Assembly (NCBI RefSeq): GCF_009769385.1 | Contig: NZ_VKAB01000040.1 | Location: 1-64,000 of the forward strand | Direction of reading: 5' to 3' | Length of the DNA: 64,000 bases | Origin: Saccharothrix deserti | Lineage (GTDB): Bacteria > Actinomycetota > Actinomycetes > Mycobacteriales > Pseudonocardiaceae | The notes under the pieces: model-generated | Databases searched by the model: none | Told to the model about the DNA's origin: nothing | Seen by the model: the letters and a program-made list of their open reading frames with translations, nothing else | In this document: positions 9,801-18,970 of the stretch, one piece after another | Layout of the letters: the number at the start of each line of letters is the position of its first letter | How positions within the stretch are numbered: the stretch's first letter is position 1 | Position numbers and translations under genes: made by a program

Positions 9801-10886
9801 ATGATCGAAGCTTTGCGGTCGTGGGCTGACGGACCCATCGTCGCGTTGGACTTGGAGACGACGGACGTCAACCCACGCCGGGACCGGATGGTGACCGCCG
9901 CCATCATTGCCATCACGCCAGGCCGACCCGGAACGCGACCGGAGGTCGACACCCGTACCTGGTTGGCCGATCCCGGAGTCGAGATCCCCGCCGACGCCAC
10001 CGCCATCCACGGCATCACCACCGAGGTGGCCCGTCTCGAGGGCCGTCCCGCGGCTGAGGTGATCCACGACGTGGCCGCTGTGCTCACCGAGGTGTGGACG
10101 CCGACGACGCCGCTGTGCGCGTTCAACGCCGCGTTCGACCTGACGATGCTCGACGCCGAACTCCAGCGGCATCACGGTCGCCGTTTGCCGCTCAGCGGTC
10201 CCGTGGTCGATCCGCTGTGCATCGACCGGCAGCTCGATCCCCGGCGAGAGGGCAAGCGCACGCTGGCCGCGGTGTGCGATCACTACCAGGTGCGGCTCGA
10301 CGACGCCCACACCAGCTCGGGTGACGCGATCGCCACAGCGCGTTTGGCCTGGCGGTTGGCCAGGGTGTACCCCGACGCCGTGGGACGGGTCGCTCCGCAC
10401 GTCCTGCACAGCCACCAGGCCCGCTGGTACCGCGACAGCGAGTTCGCTTACGCCGACAAGCTCGAGCGACGCGCCGCGGGCTCGGCGGCCCGCGGCGATC
10501 GCGTCGGTGCCGAGCGGCTCGGTGCCCGCGCGGCGGATGTTCGGACGCGTGCCCGCTCCTGGCCGTTGTTGCCCGACGCGACGGCTCAAGTGGAGAACAC
10601 CCGCCGTCGCTTGCCGCCTCGGCCCGGTGGCGTGGCGAACTCGCACGCCTCCTGGACACCGGACCAGGACGCGGCACTGCGTGACGAGTGGTTGGCCGCC
10701 GATCCGCGGGAGGTCGCCGAGACGCGCCGCAAGGAGATCGCTGCTCGCTACGGGCGCACTCCGGGAGCGATCCGGTCACGGCTGCTGCGGCTGCGGTGCG
10801 ATCCCGAACTGCCGGGCCTCACCTGCGACGAGCAGCGTGCCGCCGAGCTGCAACGCCTCTACGACGCCGAACACGGTCGGAATTGA
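9801..10886 (+). CDS. DnaQ-like 3'-5' exonuclease (DEDDh) with C-terminal extension
   Basis: A 361-residue protein. The first ~180 residues are an RNase T/DnaQ exonuclease domain: DLETT (ExoI acids), IHGIT, NAAFDLTML (ExoII) and HTSSGDAIATARL (ExoIII, DEDDh type with His). The remaining ~180 residues are basic and helical; near the end RYGRTPGAIRSRLLRL looks like a helix-turn-helix-type DNA-binding segment. I chose ATG 9801 because the motif-bearing region begins directly there; an upstream GTG at 9714 adds poorly coding sequence. Role: trimming single-stranded DNA or RNA ends in repair. It stands alone. Confidence 0.85.
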   Translation: MIEALRSWADGPIVALDLETTDVNPRRDRMVTAAIIAITPGRPGTRPEVDTRTWLADPGVEIPADATAIHGITTEVARLEGRPAAEVIHDVAAVLTEVWTPTTPLCAFNAAFDLTMLDAELQRHHGRRLPLSGPVVDPLCIDRQLDPRREGKRTLAAVCDHYQVRLDDAHTSSGDAIATARLAWRLARVYPDAVGRVAPHVLHSHQARWYRDSEFAYADKLERRAAGSAARGDRVGAERLGARAADVRTRARSWPLLPDATAQVENTRRRLPPRPGGVANSHASWTPDQDAALRDEWLAADPREVAETRRKEIAARYGRTPGAIRSRLLRLRCDPELPGLTCDEQRAAELQRLYDAEHGRN

Positions 10887-11109
10887 TCACTTTCGCGATG
10901 TCGTTCGACATCGACCGCCCGCACGCGTGTCGTATCGGAGGTTGCCGTGACGGCATGGTTCACACTCAAGGCGTCACAGGCACGACAGGTGATCAAGGGG
11001 AGCCCTTGCCATCGGACTTGATCTTCGCAAATCGAGCTTCGCGGTCCCTCACCAACATGATCTTGATGAGATCGCCTCAATGCCGATGAGCGGGCTGTTG
11101 TGCGGTCGG

Positions 11110-12015
11110 TTAGGGCAGGCGTTCATTGGCGCCGGATGGATGGTTGGGACAGATGGGGTGCGGTGGTCGGTGACGGCGGGCGGTGATGAGCCAGGCACGC
11201 GAGTCGAAGTACACGCCGTCGTCGGTGTTGTGGGCGTCGAGGGTGGCGCGTAGCCGGGTGCGTGCTTGCTCGGCCGTCGCGGCGTCGAGGTTGGCAAGCA
11301 GGTCTTTGAATTCCCATAGGCGGAGCACGGCATCGAAGGCGGTGGCGCTGTCCGGGCCGTAGTAGACGGGCTCGTGCACGTCGGTGAAGCTGACTTCCGT
11401 GAAGCCGGCCGCCGCCAGGATGCCTTCCGTGACGGTCGGGTCGGCGAGTGAGAACGGGTCCGCACCGCCGGTGGGTGTGGCTGTTGCGGCGGTGAGGGTC
11501 CGGCGGATCGCGGAGGCCCATTCATTGCGGTCGCGGTCTTGCCAGACCAGTAGCACCAGGCGCGCTGCGGGGCGCAGGGCGCGCCCGATATTGGTGAACG
11601 CGGCGACCGGATCGGCGAAGAACATCGCTCCGAACCTGCTGATACAGAGGTCGAAATGCGCCGGTGGGAAGCGGTGAACCTGGGCGTCCGCCTGCTGGTA
11701 GGTGATGTTGGGCAGTCCCTGGTCTTCGCTGAGCTGACGGGCCCGTTCGAGCATTCGTGCGGAGAGGTCCACGCCTACCGCGCTTCCGGCGACGGCGGCG
11801 CGGGCGGCCTCGCGTGTGGACTGGCCCGTGCCACAGCCGATGTCGAGCACACGGTCACGGGAGCCGACGCGGGCAGCGGCGCGGAAGAGTTCGTTGTGCA
11901 GGCGCAACTCTGCGTCGTAGTCGAACAGGTCGGTGTGCCTGGTTCCGTGCTCACCCGCGGTCGGCTCGGAGTTCGGCCGCGTCTGGGCACCCTGCTGGTC
12001 GGACATCACCGTCAC
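11110..12015 (-). CDS. Class I SAM-dependent methyltransferase
   Basis: A 301-residue class I methyltransferase. Motif I is VLDIGCGTGQST (SAM-binding glycine loop), motif II ends in VGVDLSARML, and the post-motif FDLCISRFGAMFF replaces the usual acidic substrate loop. GTG 12015 has AGGA four bases upstream; ATG 12006 is the alternative. The gene is alone and convergent with the exonuclease. The methyl acceptor cannot be predicted. Confidence 0.85.
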   Translation of the reverse strand: MTVMSDQQGAQTRPNSEPTAGEHGTRHTDLFDYDAELRLHNELFRAAARVGSRDRVLDIGCGTGQSTREAARAAVAGSAVGVDLSARMLERARQLSEDQGLPNITYQQADAQVHRFPPAHFDLCISRFGAMFFADPVAAFTNIGRALRPAARLVLLVWQDRDRNEWASAIRRTLTAATATPTGGADPFSLADPTVTEGILAAAGFTEVSFTDVHEPVYYGPDSATAFDAVLRLWEFKDLLANLDAATAEQARTRLRATLDAHNTDDGVYFDSRAWLITARRHRPPHPICPNHPSGANERLP

Positions 12016-12071
12016 CGGATCCTCTCGATACCGATTTCAACATGTTTGTCGGTCTTGTGGATGTCGATGTC

Positions 12072-12719
12072 TCAAGGCTCTATCGGGCCGTCGCGGAGTA
12101 CGCCTCGCACCTGGTCCAGCGACACTGTTTCCGGCGGGAACTCCGCCAGCCACCAGGTGGCGCCCGCCTTGGCGTAGGGCGCCGGATCGGCGCTGGGTGG
12201 GAGGGCGACGGCGATGTCGTACGGGGTCGTCTTCGGCCGGCGGAGATCGGTGATGGTGGTGACGATGTCGGCGAGCTGGTCGGGGCGTTCGAGGTTGACC
12301 GGGAAGAAGCCGTCGTGCCGGGCGGCGCGGCGCAGCGGTTTGACGTTGCCGGGAAGTCCCGCGGCCCACACCGGCACACCGGGCCGCTGAACCGGTCGGG
12401 GACCGACGCCGAGGGTGAGGCGGCCACCGCTGAGCCGGTCCAGCGTCGCGGTCTCCCTGGCGACCTTGGGTGGCCGGCGGCGGGCAAGGGGTGTGACCAT
12501 GGGGCCGAACCGAAGGCGTTCGGTGGCGGTGGCGATCGCGGTCAGCGTGATCCACGGGTCGGCCACCTGCCGGACCGGCGCCCGCCAGCGCAGGTGGTCC
12601 CACACGAACACGCCGTGCCAGCCGGCCTCCTCCGCCTCGGCGGCCAGCCGTGCGACCACCGCCGGTTCGGCGAGATCGTCGAAGATCGGCAGCCAGAGCG
12701 CCGAACGCAACCGGGTCAT
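12072..12719 (-). CDS. Luciferase-like (LLM class) flavin-dependent monooxygenase, shortened
   Basis: About 215 residues of the F420/FMN luciferase-like family, which normally has ~280-340. The N-terminal barrel part (GVFVWDHLRWR, DPWITLTAIA) and the C-terminal part (PRPVQRPGVPVWAAG) are clear. TLGVG joins directly to PRPVQRP; family members usually have about 60 residues between these elements, including part of the barrel. This suggests an in-frame internal deletion. The start is coupled (ATGA) to the upstream hydrolase gene, so the two form an operon. Activity is doubtful. Confidence 0.75.
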   Translation of the reverse strand: MTRLRSALWLPIFDDLAEPAVVARLAAEAEEAGWHGVFVWDHLRWRAPVRQVADPWITLTAIATATERLRFGPMVTPLARRRPPKVARETATLDRLSGGRLTLGVGPRPVQRPGVPVWAAGLPGNVKPLRRAARHDGFFPVNLERPDQLADIVTTITDLRRPKTTPYDIAVALPPSADPAPYAKAGATWWLAEFPPETVSLDQVRGVLRDGPIEP

Positions 12720-13573
12720 GGTCGGCCACCTCCGGTGTGCTGGATCAGAGCCGGTACGAACACGTCCCACAGCGGCCTCGGCAGGTCGTGCCCCGCGCCT
12801 TCCAGGATCAGCAGCTTCGCGCCGGGAATCGCGTCGCGCAGTGCCTGCCCGTGGGGGAGGGGGAAAAGCGGGTCGTGGTCCCCGTGCACCACCAGGGTCG
12901 GCGCCGTGATGTCGCCAAAGCCGCGGGACGGCCCGTCGAAGGTCATCGCGTAGTGGTTGGCGAGGGTGGACGCGATGGTGCGGGTGCGGGCCACGTCCCG
13001 CTCGACCAGCGCACGCGTGGCGGCTTGGTCGAAGTACGGCGAGCCGCCCGAGCACGCCTTCGCCGATGCGACGACGAAGTCCACCACCGCGGCGGGATCG
13101 GCGGGGTCCGGGTCGGCGGGGGTGTTGCCGGTGAGCTCGTCCGACGACGGTGGGAGGCCGTCCTCGCCCGTGGAGGTGGAGACGAACGTCAGCGACGCGA
13201 CCCGGTCGGGGTGGTCCACCCCGAGGATGAGCCCGATTCCGCCGGACATGGACCGGCACACGACGTGCGCGCGTTCGACGTTCAGGGCGTCCAGGATGCC
13301 GAGCGCGTCCCCGGCCAGGTCGGTGAACGTGTAGCCCGGCCGCCCCGGCGGGTAGCTGGTGGATCTGCCGGTGTCCCGGTTGTCGTAGCGGATCACGAAC
13401 CGGTCGCCGCGCGCGATCCGTTCGCACAGCTCGGCTTCCCACCACAGCATCGAGGCGGCCGCACCATCGATGAGCAGGACGGCCGGGTTCCGGGGGTTTC
13501 CGAAGGTCTCGACGCACAGCTCGACATCGCGGATCTCGACGAGCTTCTCGCCGTTCGAAAGGTGATCGGTCAT
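12716..13573 (-). CDS. Alpha/beta hydrolase (RdmC-like esterase group)
   Basis: A 285-residue alpha/beta hydrolase with an apparently complete triad: Ser in CRSMSGG, the acid in HGDHDPLFP, and His in EGAGHDLP. The RYDNRDTGRST stretch is typical of the group that includes aclacinomycin methylesterase. I prefer ATG 13573 over an in-frame GTG at 13582. The stop overlaps the start of the shortened monooxygenase gene. It is similar in layout to the triad-less protein at 14513-15373, so the two may be paralogues. Substrate unknown. Confidence 0.85.
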   Translation of the reverse strand: MTDHLSNGEKLVEIRDVELCVETFGNPRNPAVLLIDGAAASMLWWEAELCERIARGDRFVIRYDNRDTGRSTSYPPGRPGYTFTDLAGDALGILDALNVERAHVVCRSMSGGIGLILGVDHPDRVASLTFVSTSTGEDGLPPSSDELTGNTPADPDPADPAAVVDFVVASAKACSGGSPYFDQAATRALVERDVARTRTIASTLANHYAMTFDGPSRGFGDITAPTLVVHGDHDPLFPLPHGQALRDAIPGAKLLILEGAGHDLPRPLWDVFVPALIQHTGGGRP

Positions 13574-13731
13574 GAACGCCACGCTAGTAGGGCAGCCGCA
13601 CTTGTCGTGCGACCTTTCGTGATAGGTGACACCTGATCTCGGTGGTTGACGCCACCCTGAGAAATGCCGAAGCCGGACCGGATTTCTGCTGTGCCCGTTC
13701 CCGCGGTCCGCACAGCGGTAGCTTGGGTTCC

Positions 13732-14250
13732 ATGATCGTATGGCTCAACGGCACCCACGGCGCAGGCAAGACGACGACCAGTGCACCCGTGCAGCAGCTG
13801 ATCCCCGATTCACGGGTGTTCAACGCCGAGAAGGTCGGCGAGACACTCATGGACATCACGCCGGGGCTGCCCGGGACGGACAACTTCCAGCACTGGCCGC
13901 CGTGGCGGCAGCTCGTGGTCGAGACCGCCCGCCGCGTACTCGACTACACCGGCGGCACTCTGGTGATGCCCATGACCGTCCTGGTCGAGCAGTACTGGCG
14001 CGAGATCAGCACGGGCCTCGCCCGACATGCCATTCCGGTACGGCACTTCGTCCTCCACGCTGACCAAGACACCCTCCGCGGGCGCATCGAGGGGGACCAT
14101 CCCATCCCCTCCCCATTCCGTCTCAAATACCTTGAGCCCTACGCCGAGGCGGCCCGCACGTGGCTACACGGCGAGGCCGAGGTCGTCGACACCACGCACC
14201 TCACGCCCACCCAGGCCGCCCTGCAGATCGCAGAGGCCGTCAAGAGTTGA
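13732..14250 (+). CDS. TmrB-like P-loop ATP-binding protein
   Basis: A 172-residue P-loop protein beginning MIVWLNGTHGAGKTTT (Walker A). The layout resembles Bacillus TmrB, a tunicamycin-resistance ATP-binding protein: start of type MIIWINGxxGxGKT, a pattern like DNFQHWPPWRQLV where TmrB has DDFQDYPLWR, and LVMPMTV for IVPMTI. Family knowledge gives nucleotide binding and, for TmrB, reduced tunicamycin sensitivity; resistance by this protein is inference. It is divergent from the hydrolase-monooxygenase operon, and the 158-bp gap would hold both promoters. Confidence 0.78.
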   Translation: MIVWLNGTHGAGKTTTSAPVQQLIPDSRVFNAEKVGETLMDITPGLPGTDNFQHWPPWRQLVVETARRVLDYTGGTLVMPMTVLVEQYWREISTGLARHAIPVRHFVLHADQDTLRGRIEGDHPIPSPFRLKYLEPYAEAARTWLHGEAEVVDTTHLTPTQAALQIAEAVKS

Positions 14251-14512
14251 GGTCCGCCCGCCACGCGAAAACAGGCGCAGGTGGCAACAAAGAACGAACA
14301 GCCGAAAAGTGAGCGTCCCGCCGGACACCTCGACCGAGCCTGGCCTGGCACCGGCCGTACCGCCAGTCTGAAGTAGCCGATATGAGCGTGTAGCAACTGT
14401 CGGACGTGACCGGGATGCCGGTTGCCGGTTTCAGTCGTCGTGCCCGGCGTTTCCACCGGACCCGATCCGATCAGGTCGGTTCGGATCAGGTCAGCCCTTG
14501 CTACGGTGACGC

Positions 14513-15373
14513 ATGCTTCCGGTACGGGCCAACGGCGTCGAACTCGGTGTGGAGATCTTCGGTCGCGATGCCGATCCCCTCGTGCTGCTGGCCGGCGGCA
14601 CCACGATGCTCTCCTGGCCGGACGCGCTGTGCGAGCGGCTCGCGGCCGGCGGACGTCGAGTGGTCCGTTACGACCTGCGCGACTGCGGGGGCTCCACGAC
14701 CGTCGATCCGGAGGCACCCGGCTACACGCTCCGCGATCTCGCCGCCGACGCGGCGGCGCTCGTCGACGCGCTCGGCGCCACCACCGCCCACCTCGGCGGC
14801 ATCGGCGTCGGCGGCATGGTCGCGCAGGTCGCCGCACTCGACCACCCGGGTGTGTTCTCGGCGCTGACCCTGATCGGGACGCGCCCGGTCGCGCCGGGCC
14901 CGGTCGATGACGATCTGCCCGATCACGACGCGGAGGCGATGGGCGCACTGTTCTCCCTCCCGATGCCTGATTGGAGCGACCGGGCCGCGGTCGCCGCGTA
15001 CGCCGCCGACCGGGCGGCGCTGCTCGGCGACGACCCGGAGCAAGCGCGCACGACCGCGGCGCGGATGTGGGACCGCACACCGTCGAGCGCCCCTTCAGCG
15101 CACGAGGCGAACCAGCTCGGGATGGTGTTCGCCCGACTCGACTGCGCGCCGCGGTGGCGCGAGAGGCTCGGCGATCTGGCCGTACCGACGCTTGTCGTGC
15201 ACGGCCGCGCGAACCTGTTCTTCCCAGTCGGCAACGGCGAAGCGCTCGCCGCCCAGATCCCCGGCGCGCGGTTGCTCGTCCTGGACGACATGGCCACAGC
15301 GCTTCCCGACGCCGCAGCCGACCAAGTCGCCGCAGCGATGCTCGACCTGCCGACCATCCCGCCGAGTGCGTGA
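14513..15373 (+). CDS. Alpha/beta-hydrolase homologue lacking the whole catalytic triad
   Basis: A 286-residue protein that aligns by eye along its length with the esterase at 12716-13573 (RYDLRDCGGST, YTLRDLAADA, VPTLVVHG, GEALAAQIPGARLLVLD). All three catalytic positions differ: the elbow is GGIGVGG (Gly for Ser), the acid loop is HGRANLFFP (Asn for Asp), and the His site is DDMATALP (Thr for His). The reading frame is intact with good codon use, so it looks like a maintained pseudo-enzyme, not a decayed gene. It may bind a ligand or partner. No operon partner. Confidence 0.82.
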   Translation: MLPVRANGVELGVEIFGRDADPLVLLAGGTTMLSWPDALCERLAAGGRRVVRYDLRDCGGSTTVDPEAPGYTLRDLAADAAALVDALGATTAHLGGIGVGGMVAQVAALDHPGVFSALTLIGTRPVAPGPVDDDLPDHDAEAMGALFSLPMPDWSDRAAVAAYAADRAALLGDDPEQARTTAARMWDRTPSSAPSAHEANQLGMVFARLDCAPRWRERLGDLAVPTLVVHGRANLFFPVGNGEALAAQIPGARLLVLDDMATALPDAAADQVAAAMLDLPTIPPSA

Positions 15374-15747
15374 CCGCCGAGCGTTGCGAGATCGTCACTG
15401 CGACCGGCGGACTGACCCGCAGAAGTGCTGTCGTTCGTCATGCGCCAAGGCTTCAACCCTGACACAGCATCGAGGCCAAACCTTCCACCGCCGCACCCGA
15501 CACGCACGCACCTGTCCAACGGGTTGCCATGCGGCAGATCGGAAACTCATCGCGGCGCACTACGCTCATGCCGCTCAGCGGGCGGTCACGAACGTGCGCT
15601 CATGCCGATGAGCGTTCCCGTTGAGCGGTTCCGGCGCCACCGCGTTGGCGTTGATCAGCGTGGCGATGCCCGGCACCGTTCTGCTCGCGGCGGGCGGGCG
15701 GCGAAATTCGCTGGAGTCGGCTCGATCGTTCACCCAGAATCGGCCGT
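15374..15747. other. Intergenic region without recognised gene
   Basis: 374 bases between the pseudo-hydrolase and the phosphotransferase. I see no convincing coding frame. The motif CATGCCGATGAGCG (15601) resembles ATGCCGATGAGCGGG at 11,090, and CATGCCGCTCAGCGGG (15567) is a variant, so these may be small dispersed repeats or insertion-element ends. Confidence 0.4.
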
Positions 15748-16557
15748 GTGCTCGTCGCCCCGGACGCCGTCGTGGCCGGCCACGGTCTGCCGACCGGGCC
15801 GGTCACGATCCACGTCGATCGCCCCGGCCGGCTGGTCGCCAGGGTCGGCGGCTTCGCGGTGAAGGTCGACGAGCGGCCGGACGCGTTCGTGCGGGAACGG
15901 GCGGCGATCGCCCGGCTCGGCGCGGCGGGCCTGCCGGTGTCGGAAGTCCACGCCAGTCGCGATGACGCCCCGTCCCATCTGGTGCTGCGGTGGATCGAGG
16001 GAGAGCCACTGTCGATGGCCGGCCCGCCATCGGTGCGGCGCGAGGCGGGCCGGCTGCTGCGTCGGGTTCACGCCGAGCCCGAGAGCAGACCGGACACGAT
16101 CGGTGAGTGGATGACGGACTGGACCACCTGGATCCTGGCTTGGCTGGCGGACTTCGCCGGTGTGCCGGCGCAGCGGTGCGACGAGATCCGGGCCTGGTGC
16201 CGACGCCTCCAGCCGCTGATGACCGGCCGCGGCACGCTGACGCTGTTGGACGGCCGCCCCGACCACTTCGTGGTGCGCGATGGCCGGATCGCCGGCCTGA
16301 TCGACCTGGAAGACGTCAGCGCCGGCGACCCCGCGATGGATCTGGCGGTGCTCGCAGTCGCCGACGAGGACCTGCTGCCCGAGGTGCTGGAGGGATACGC
16401 GCCGACGAGGGCGGAAGCGGCCGCTTTCGACGAGCTGATTCCGTTTTACGTGCTGCTGCGCCGGCTCGCAGCAGCCAACTGGGAGCACCAGCACGGTAAC
16501 CCCGCCCGCACACCCCGCCTGTTGGAACAAGTAGCCAGGACGCGGATATCTCCTTGA
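15748..16557 (+). CDS. Aminoglycoside phosphotransferase-like kinase
   Basis: A 269-residue member of the APH/choline-kinase-like family. Lysine in GFAVKVDE and FVRERAAIARL are the ATP-lobe landmarks; WIEGEPL is the hinge. The catalytic loop is unusual: LLDGRPDHFVV stands where HGDLHPGN is usual, keeping an Asp but not the HGD or the metal-binding Asn. The metal motif is normal (GLIDLEDVSAGDP). Proteins of this family phosphorylate aminoglycosides, macrolides or small alcohols; the substrate cannot be told here, and the altered loop makes resistance activity uncertain. GTG 15748 is the only sensible start. Confidence 0.78.
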   Translation: MLVAPDAVVAGHGLPTGPVTIHVDRPGRLVARVGGFAVKVDERPDAFVRERAAIARLGAAGLPVSEVHASRDDAPSHLVLRWIEGEPLSMAGPPSVRREAGRLLRRVHAEPESRPDTIGEWMTDWTTWILAWLADFAGVPAQRCDEIRAWCRRLQPLMTGRGTLTLLDGRPDHFVVRDGRIAGLIDLEDVSAGDPAMDLAVLAVADEDLLPEVLEGYAPTRAEAAAFDELIPFYVLLRRLAAANWEHQHGNPARTPRLLEQVARTRISP

Positions 16558-16599
16558 CGAAGTCGGCGCTGGTCAACTTTGCCGACGCGTCCCCGGTCA

Positions 16600-17200
16600 G
16601 CAACGCGATGACTCGATGGCATCCGGGCGGTGTTGACGTTGTCGCCCAGGTTCTCCAGGCCGGCGGCGAGGTTGCCGACCGCGGTGAGGGAGGTGTCGGT
16701 GTCCTTGGTGCCGACGCGGATCCACCAGTGCCTCGCCCGGCCGGGGTTGCGTTGCTCGGTGAAGTGCATCGGGTTCATCAGGTCGAGCTTGCCGCGCAGG
16801 TCGGGGTCGAGCCGTGCCCGGTTGTCGCCGGTCGCGTGACGTGGGCTGTACAGCGTGAAGTGCCGGGCCTTGGTGGCGCCGAGGCCGCACAGGTTGTTCT
16901 CGCCGGTGGAGAGGTCGAAGGCGTCGAACGACGGCACGTTCTTCTTCCGCGCGCCCACGTGCCGGAGGAAACCCGCCCAGTCGAAGACCGCCCGGTTGCC
17001 GGACCACGTGATCCCGGGGGTTCGCGGCCAGGTAGGCGGCGCGGTCCGCGTCCGACAGGCCCTTGAGGTAACCGGTGGCCGCCGGCTGGAGGTAGGTCTT
17101 CAGGAGGTAGTCGTCGTAGTTGTTCGACGGCTGGTTGCAGGTCAAGCAGCACATGCAGGTACGCCTGGGGCAGCAGTGCCGGGATGTCGGGCCGAGTCGG
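16600..17200 (-). pseudogene. Remnant of a secreted tannase-like alpha/beta hydrolase
   Basis: Pieces of one protein are spread over more than one frame of the minus strand. The upstream piece has NYDDYLLKTYLQPAATGYL; after a frame change near 16,980-17,010 the downstream piece has GARKKNVPSFDAFDLSTGEN and HWWIRVGTKDTDTS. These resemble the C-terminal half of bacterial subtype-B tannase-like hydrolases (moderate confidence). The N-terminal part with the nucleophile is missing, and the 3' end runs into unrelated sequence at about 16,620. It is a decayed gene. Confidence 0.6.
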
Positions 17201-17429
17201 AGGTAGCGGTCGGCGTAGGTGTGCAAGATCCTGCGTTCGGCGTCGGTGTCGGCTGTAGAGGCTGCCGGGTTGGTCGATAGCGGAGCGCTCGGCCTTGGCT
17301 CTGCACGTTCGAAGCCGACTTGTCGTCGACGGCTTCGTCGACCGATTCTGCTTGCCCGGCTTGGCATCCGGCACTTCGCCAGCGCATCGAGATCCGCAGG
17401 GTTTATCCTGGCCGAGGACGTGGAAAGCG

Positions 17430-17600
17430 TCGTGGCCCATACCTTGGTGATCGAGCCGGTCGGGAACAGCTTGTCCGGTGTCATGTCGACGCCGCTGTTC
17501 GGGCTCGCGATGCCGACAGCCCCGATCTCAACCTGTCCGTCCTCGGTGACGCCCGTCACGGTGCCGGGAATGGGGTGACGATGTGCCGGCTCTTGCCGTG
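17430..17600 (-). pseudogene. Fragment of a class C beta-lactamase-family serine hydrolase
   Basis: A short frame contains PIPGTVTGVTEDGQVEIGA and DKLFPTGSITKVW, the N-terminal landmark of beta-lactamase/penicillin-binding-type hydrolases (SxxK is SITK). The rest is missing: after ATTL the frame becomes unrelated. It lies just downstream of another serine hydrolase of the same superfamily on the same strand but is not a copy of it. Confidence 0.6.
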
Positions 17601-17632
17601 TCTCCTGGAGTTCCGCTACGGGAGTCTTCCCG

Positions 17633-18863
17633 TCATCCGAGGCAGGATCGGACGGCTTCGGCCAGGTTCGCTGCCCGCGGGTCGTCGGGTCGGTAGTTCC
17701 AGAGGTTGGTGACGTAGCCGAAGCCGACACCGGCGTCGGGATCGCCGAAGCCGATCGATCCGCCGGAGCCCGGGTGGCCGAACGACCCCGGCCCGACCAT
17801 CGGCATCGGTGGGCCGGCTCGCCAGAACCCGAGCGACATGTTGAAGGAGCGTTCGGCCGGGATGTCCAGCCCCGGCGGCAGCCCGTACATCCGGGTCTTG
17901 TCGGTCTGGACGGCTGTCATCGTCTCGACCGTCGCCGGGTCGAGCAGCCGCACGCCGTCGACGTCGCTCACCGTGGCGGCATACATCCGGGCCAGTGATC
18001 GCGCGTCCGAGACCATGTTCGCGGCCGGGAACTCCGCCGCGCGCCAGGCACGCGTCCGGAAGTATCCGGACGTGGGATCCATGGCGCCGCCGAGCACACC
18101 CGCGCGCATTTGGACCGCGTCGGGACTCCACATGGATTCGACCCACGCGGTGACCGTGTCCGCGTCGAGCCCGGTCGTCGCGATCATCCCGGCGAGCAGC
18201 TCCTCCAGGGTGAACGGAGCGGCGTCCTCGAACCGGGCCACCCGCGGCTCTTGTTGCTCGGGCAATCCGATCCAGGCGCTCAGTCCGAGCGGGGCAGCCA
18301 CCTCCTCGGCGAAGAACGTGCCGAGTGACTTGCCGGTGATCCGACGCACGACCTCCCCGACCAGGAACCCGTACGTGACGGCGTGGTAGACGTGCTCGGT
18401 GCCCGGCTGCCACAGCGGGCTTCTGCGCTTCGAGCGCACGGATGACCGGGTCCCAGGCGCACGCCTGCTCGAACGTCAGCGGTCCGTCGACGATCGGCAG
18501 ACCCGCCTGGTGGGACAGCAGCCAGCGCACCGGGATGCGGTCCTTGCCTCCTGCGCCGAACTCCGGCCAGTACTGGACGACCGGGGCGTCGAGATCCAGC
18601 TGACCGCGCTGTGCCAGCAGGTGGGCGCAGATCGCGGTTGCGCCTTTCGTCGTGGACGCGACCTGGACGACGGTGTCCTCGGTCCAGGGTCGGTTGGCCT
18701 CGCGATCGGCGAGGCCGTCCCACAGGTCGACGACGGGACGGCCGTCCACGTAGACGCTGCACGCCGCGCCGACCTCGCCGGGGTTGCCCTCGAAGTTCGC
18801 CCGGAACACGTCGGCGACCTTGCCCCAGCCGTCCTCGACACCCGGGCTTGTCGTGCTTGCCAT
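17633..18863 (-). pseudogene. Serine hydrolase (EstB / class C beta-lactamase family), single frameshift
   Basis: A ~400-residue beta-lactamase-fold esterase split by a one-base frameshift. The N-terminal frame from ATG 18863 (AAAGGA upstream) has VQVASTTKGATAI (SxxK) and ends correctly at DPVIRALEAQ. The C-terminal frame resumes with SPLWQPGTEHVYHAVTYG (YxN-like site) and runs to 17633. Dropping one A in the CAGAAGCCC run near 18,424 joins them. This may be a sequencing error or recent inactivation. It follows the ABC permease gene on the same strand and probably belongs to the PadR-controlled unit. Confidence 0.8.
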
Positions 18864-18970
18864 GCTGTGATCCTTTCCGGAGATCGGGAACTCAGGGAAT
18901 CGAAACCCGCGGGTCGGCAGCGAGCGGCGTTCGACGTGGACGTCGTTGACCGCCCTTGGGCCGCGGCAGG

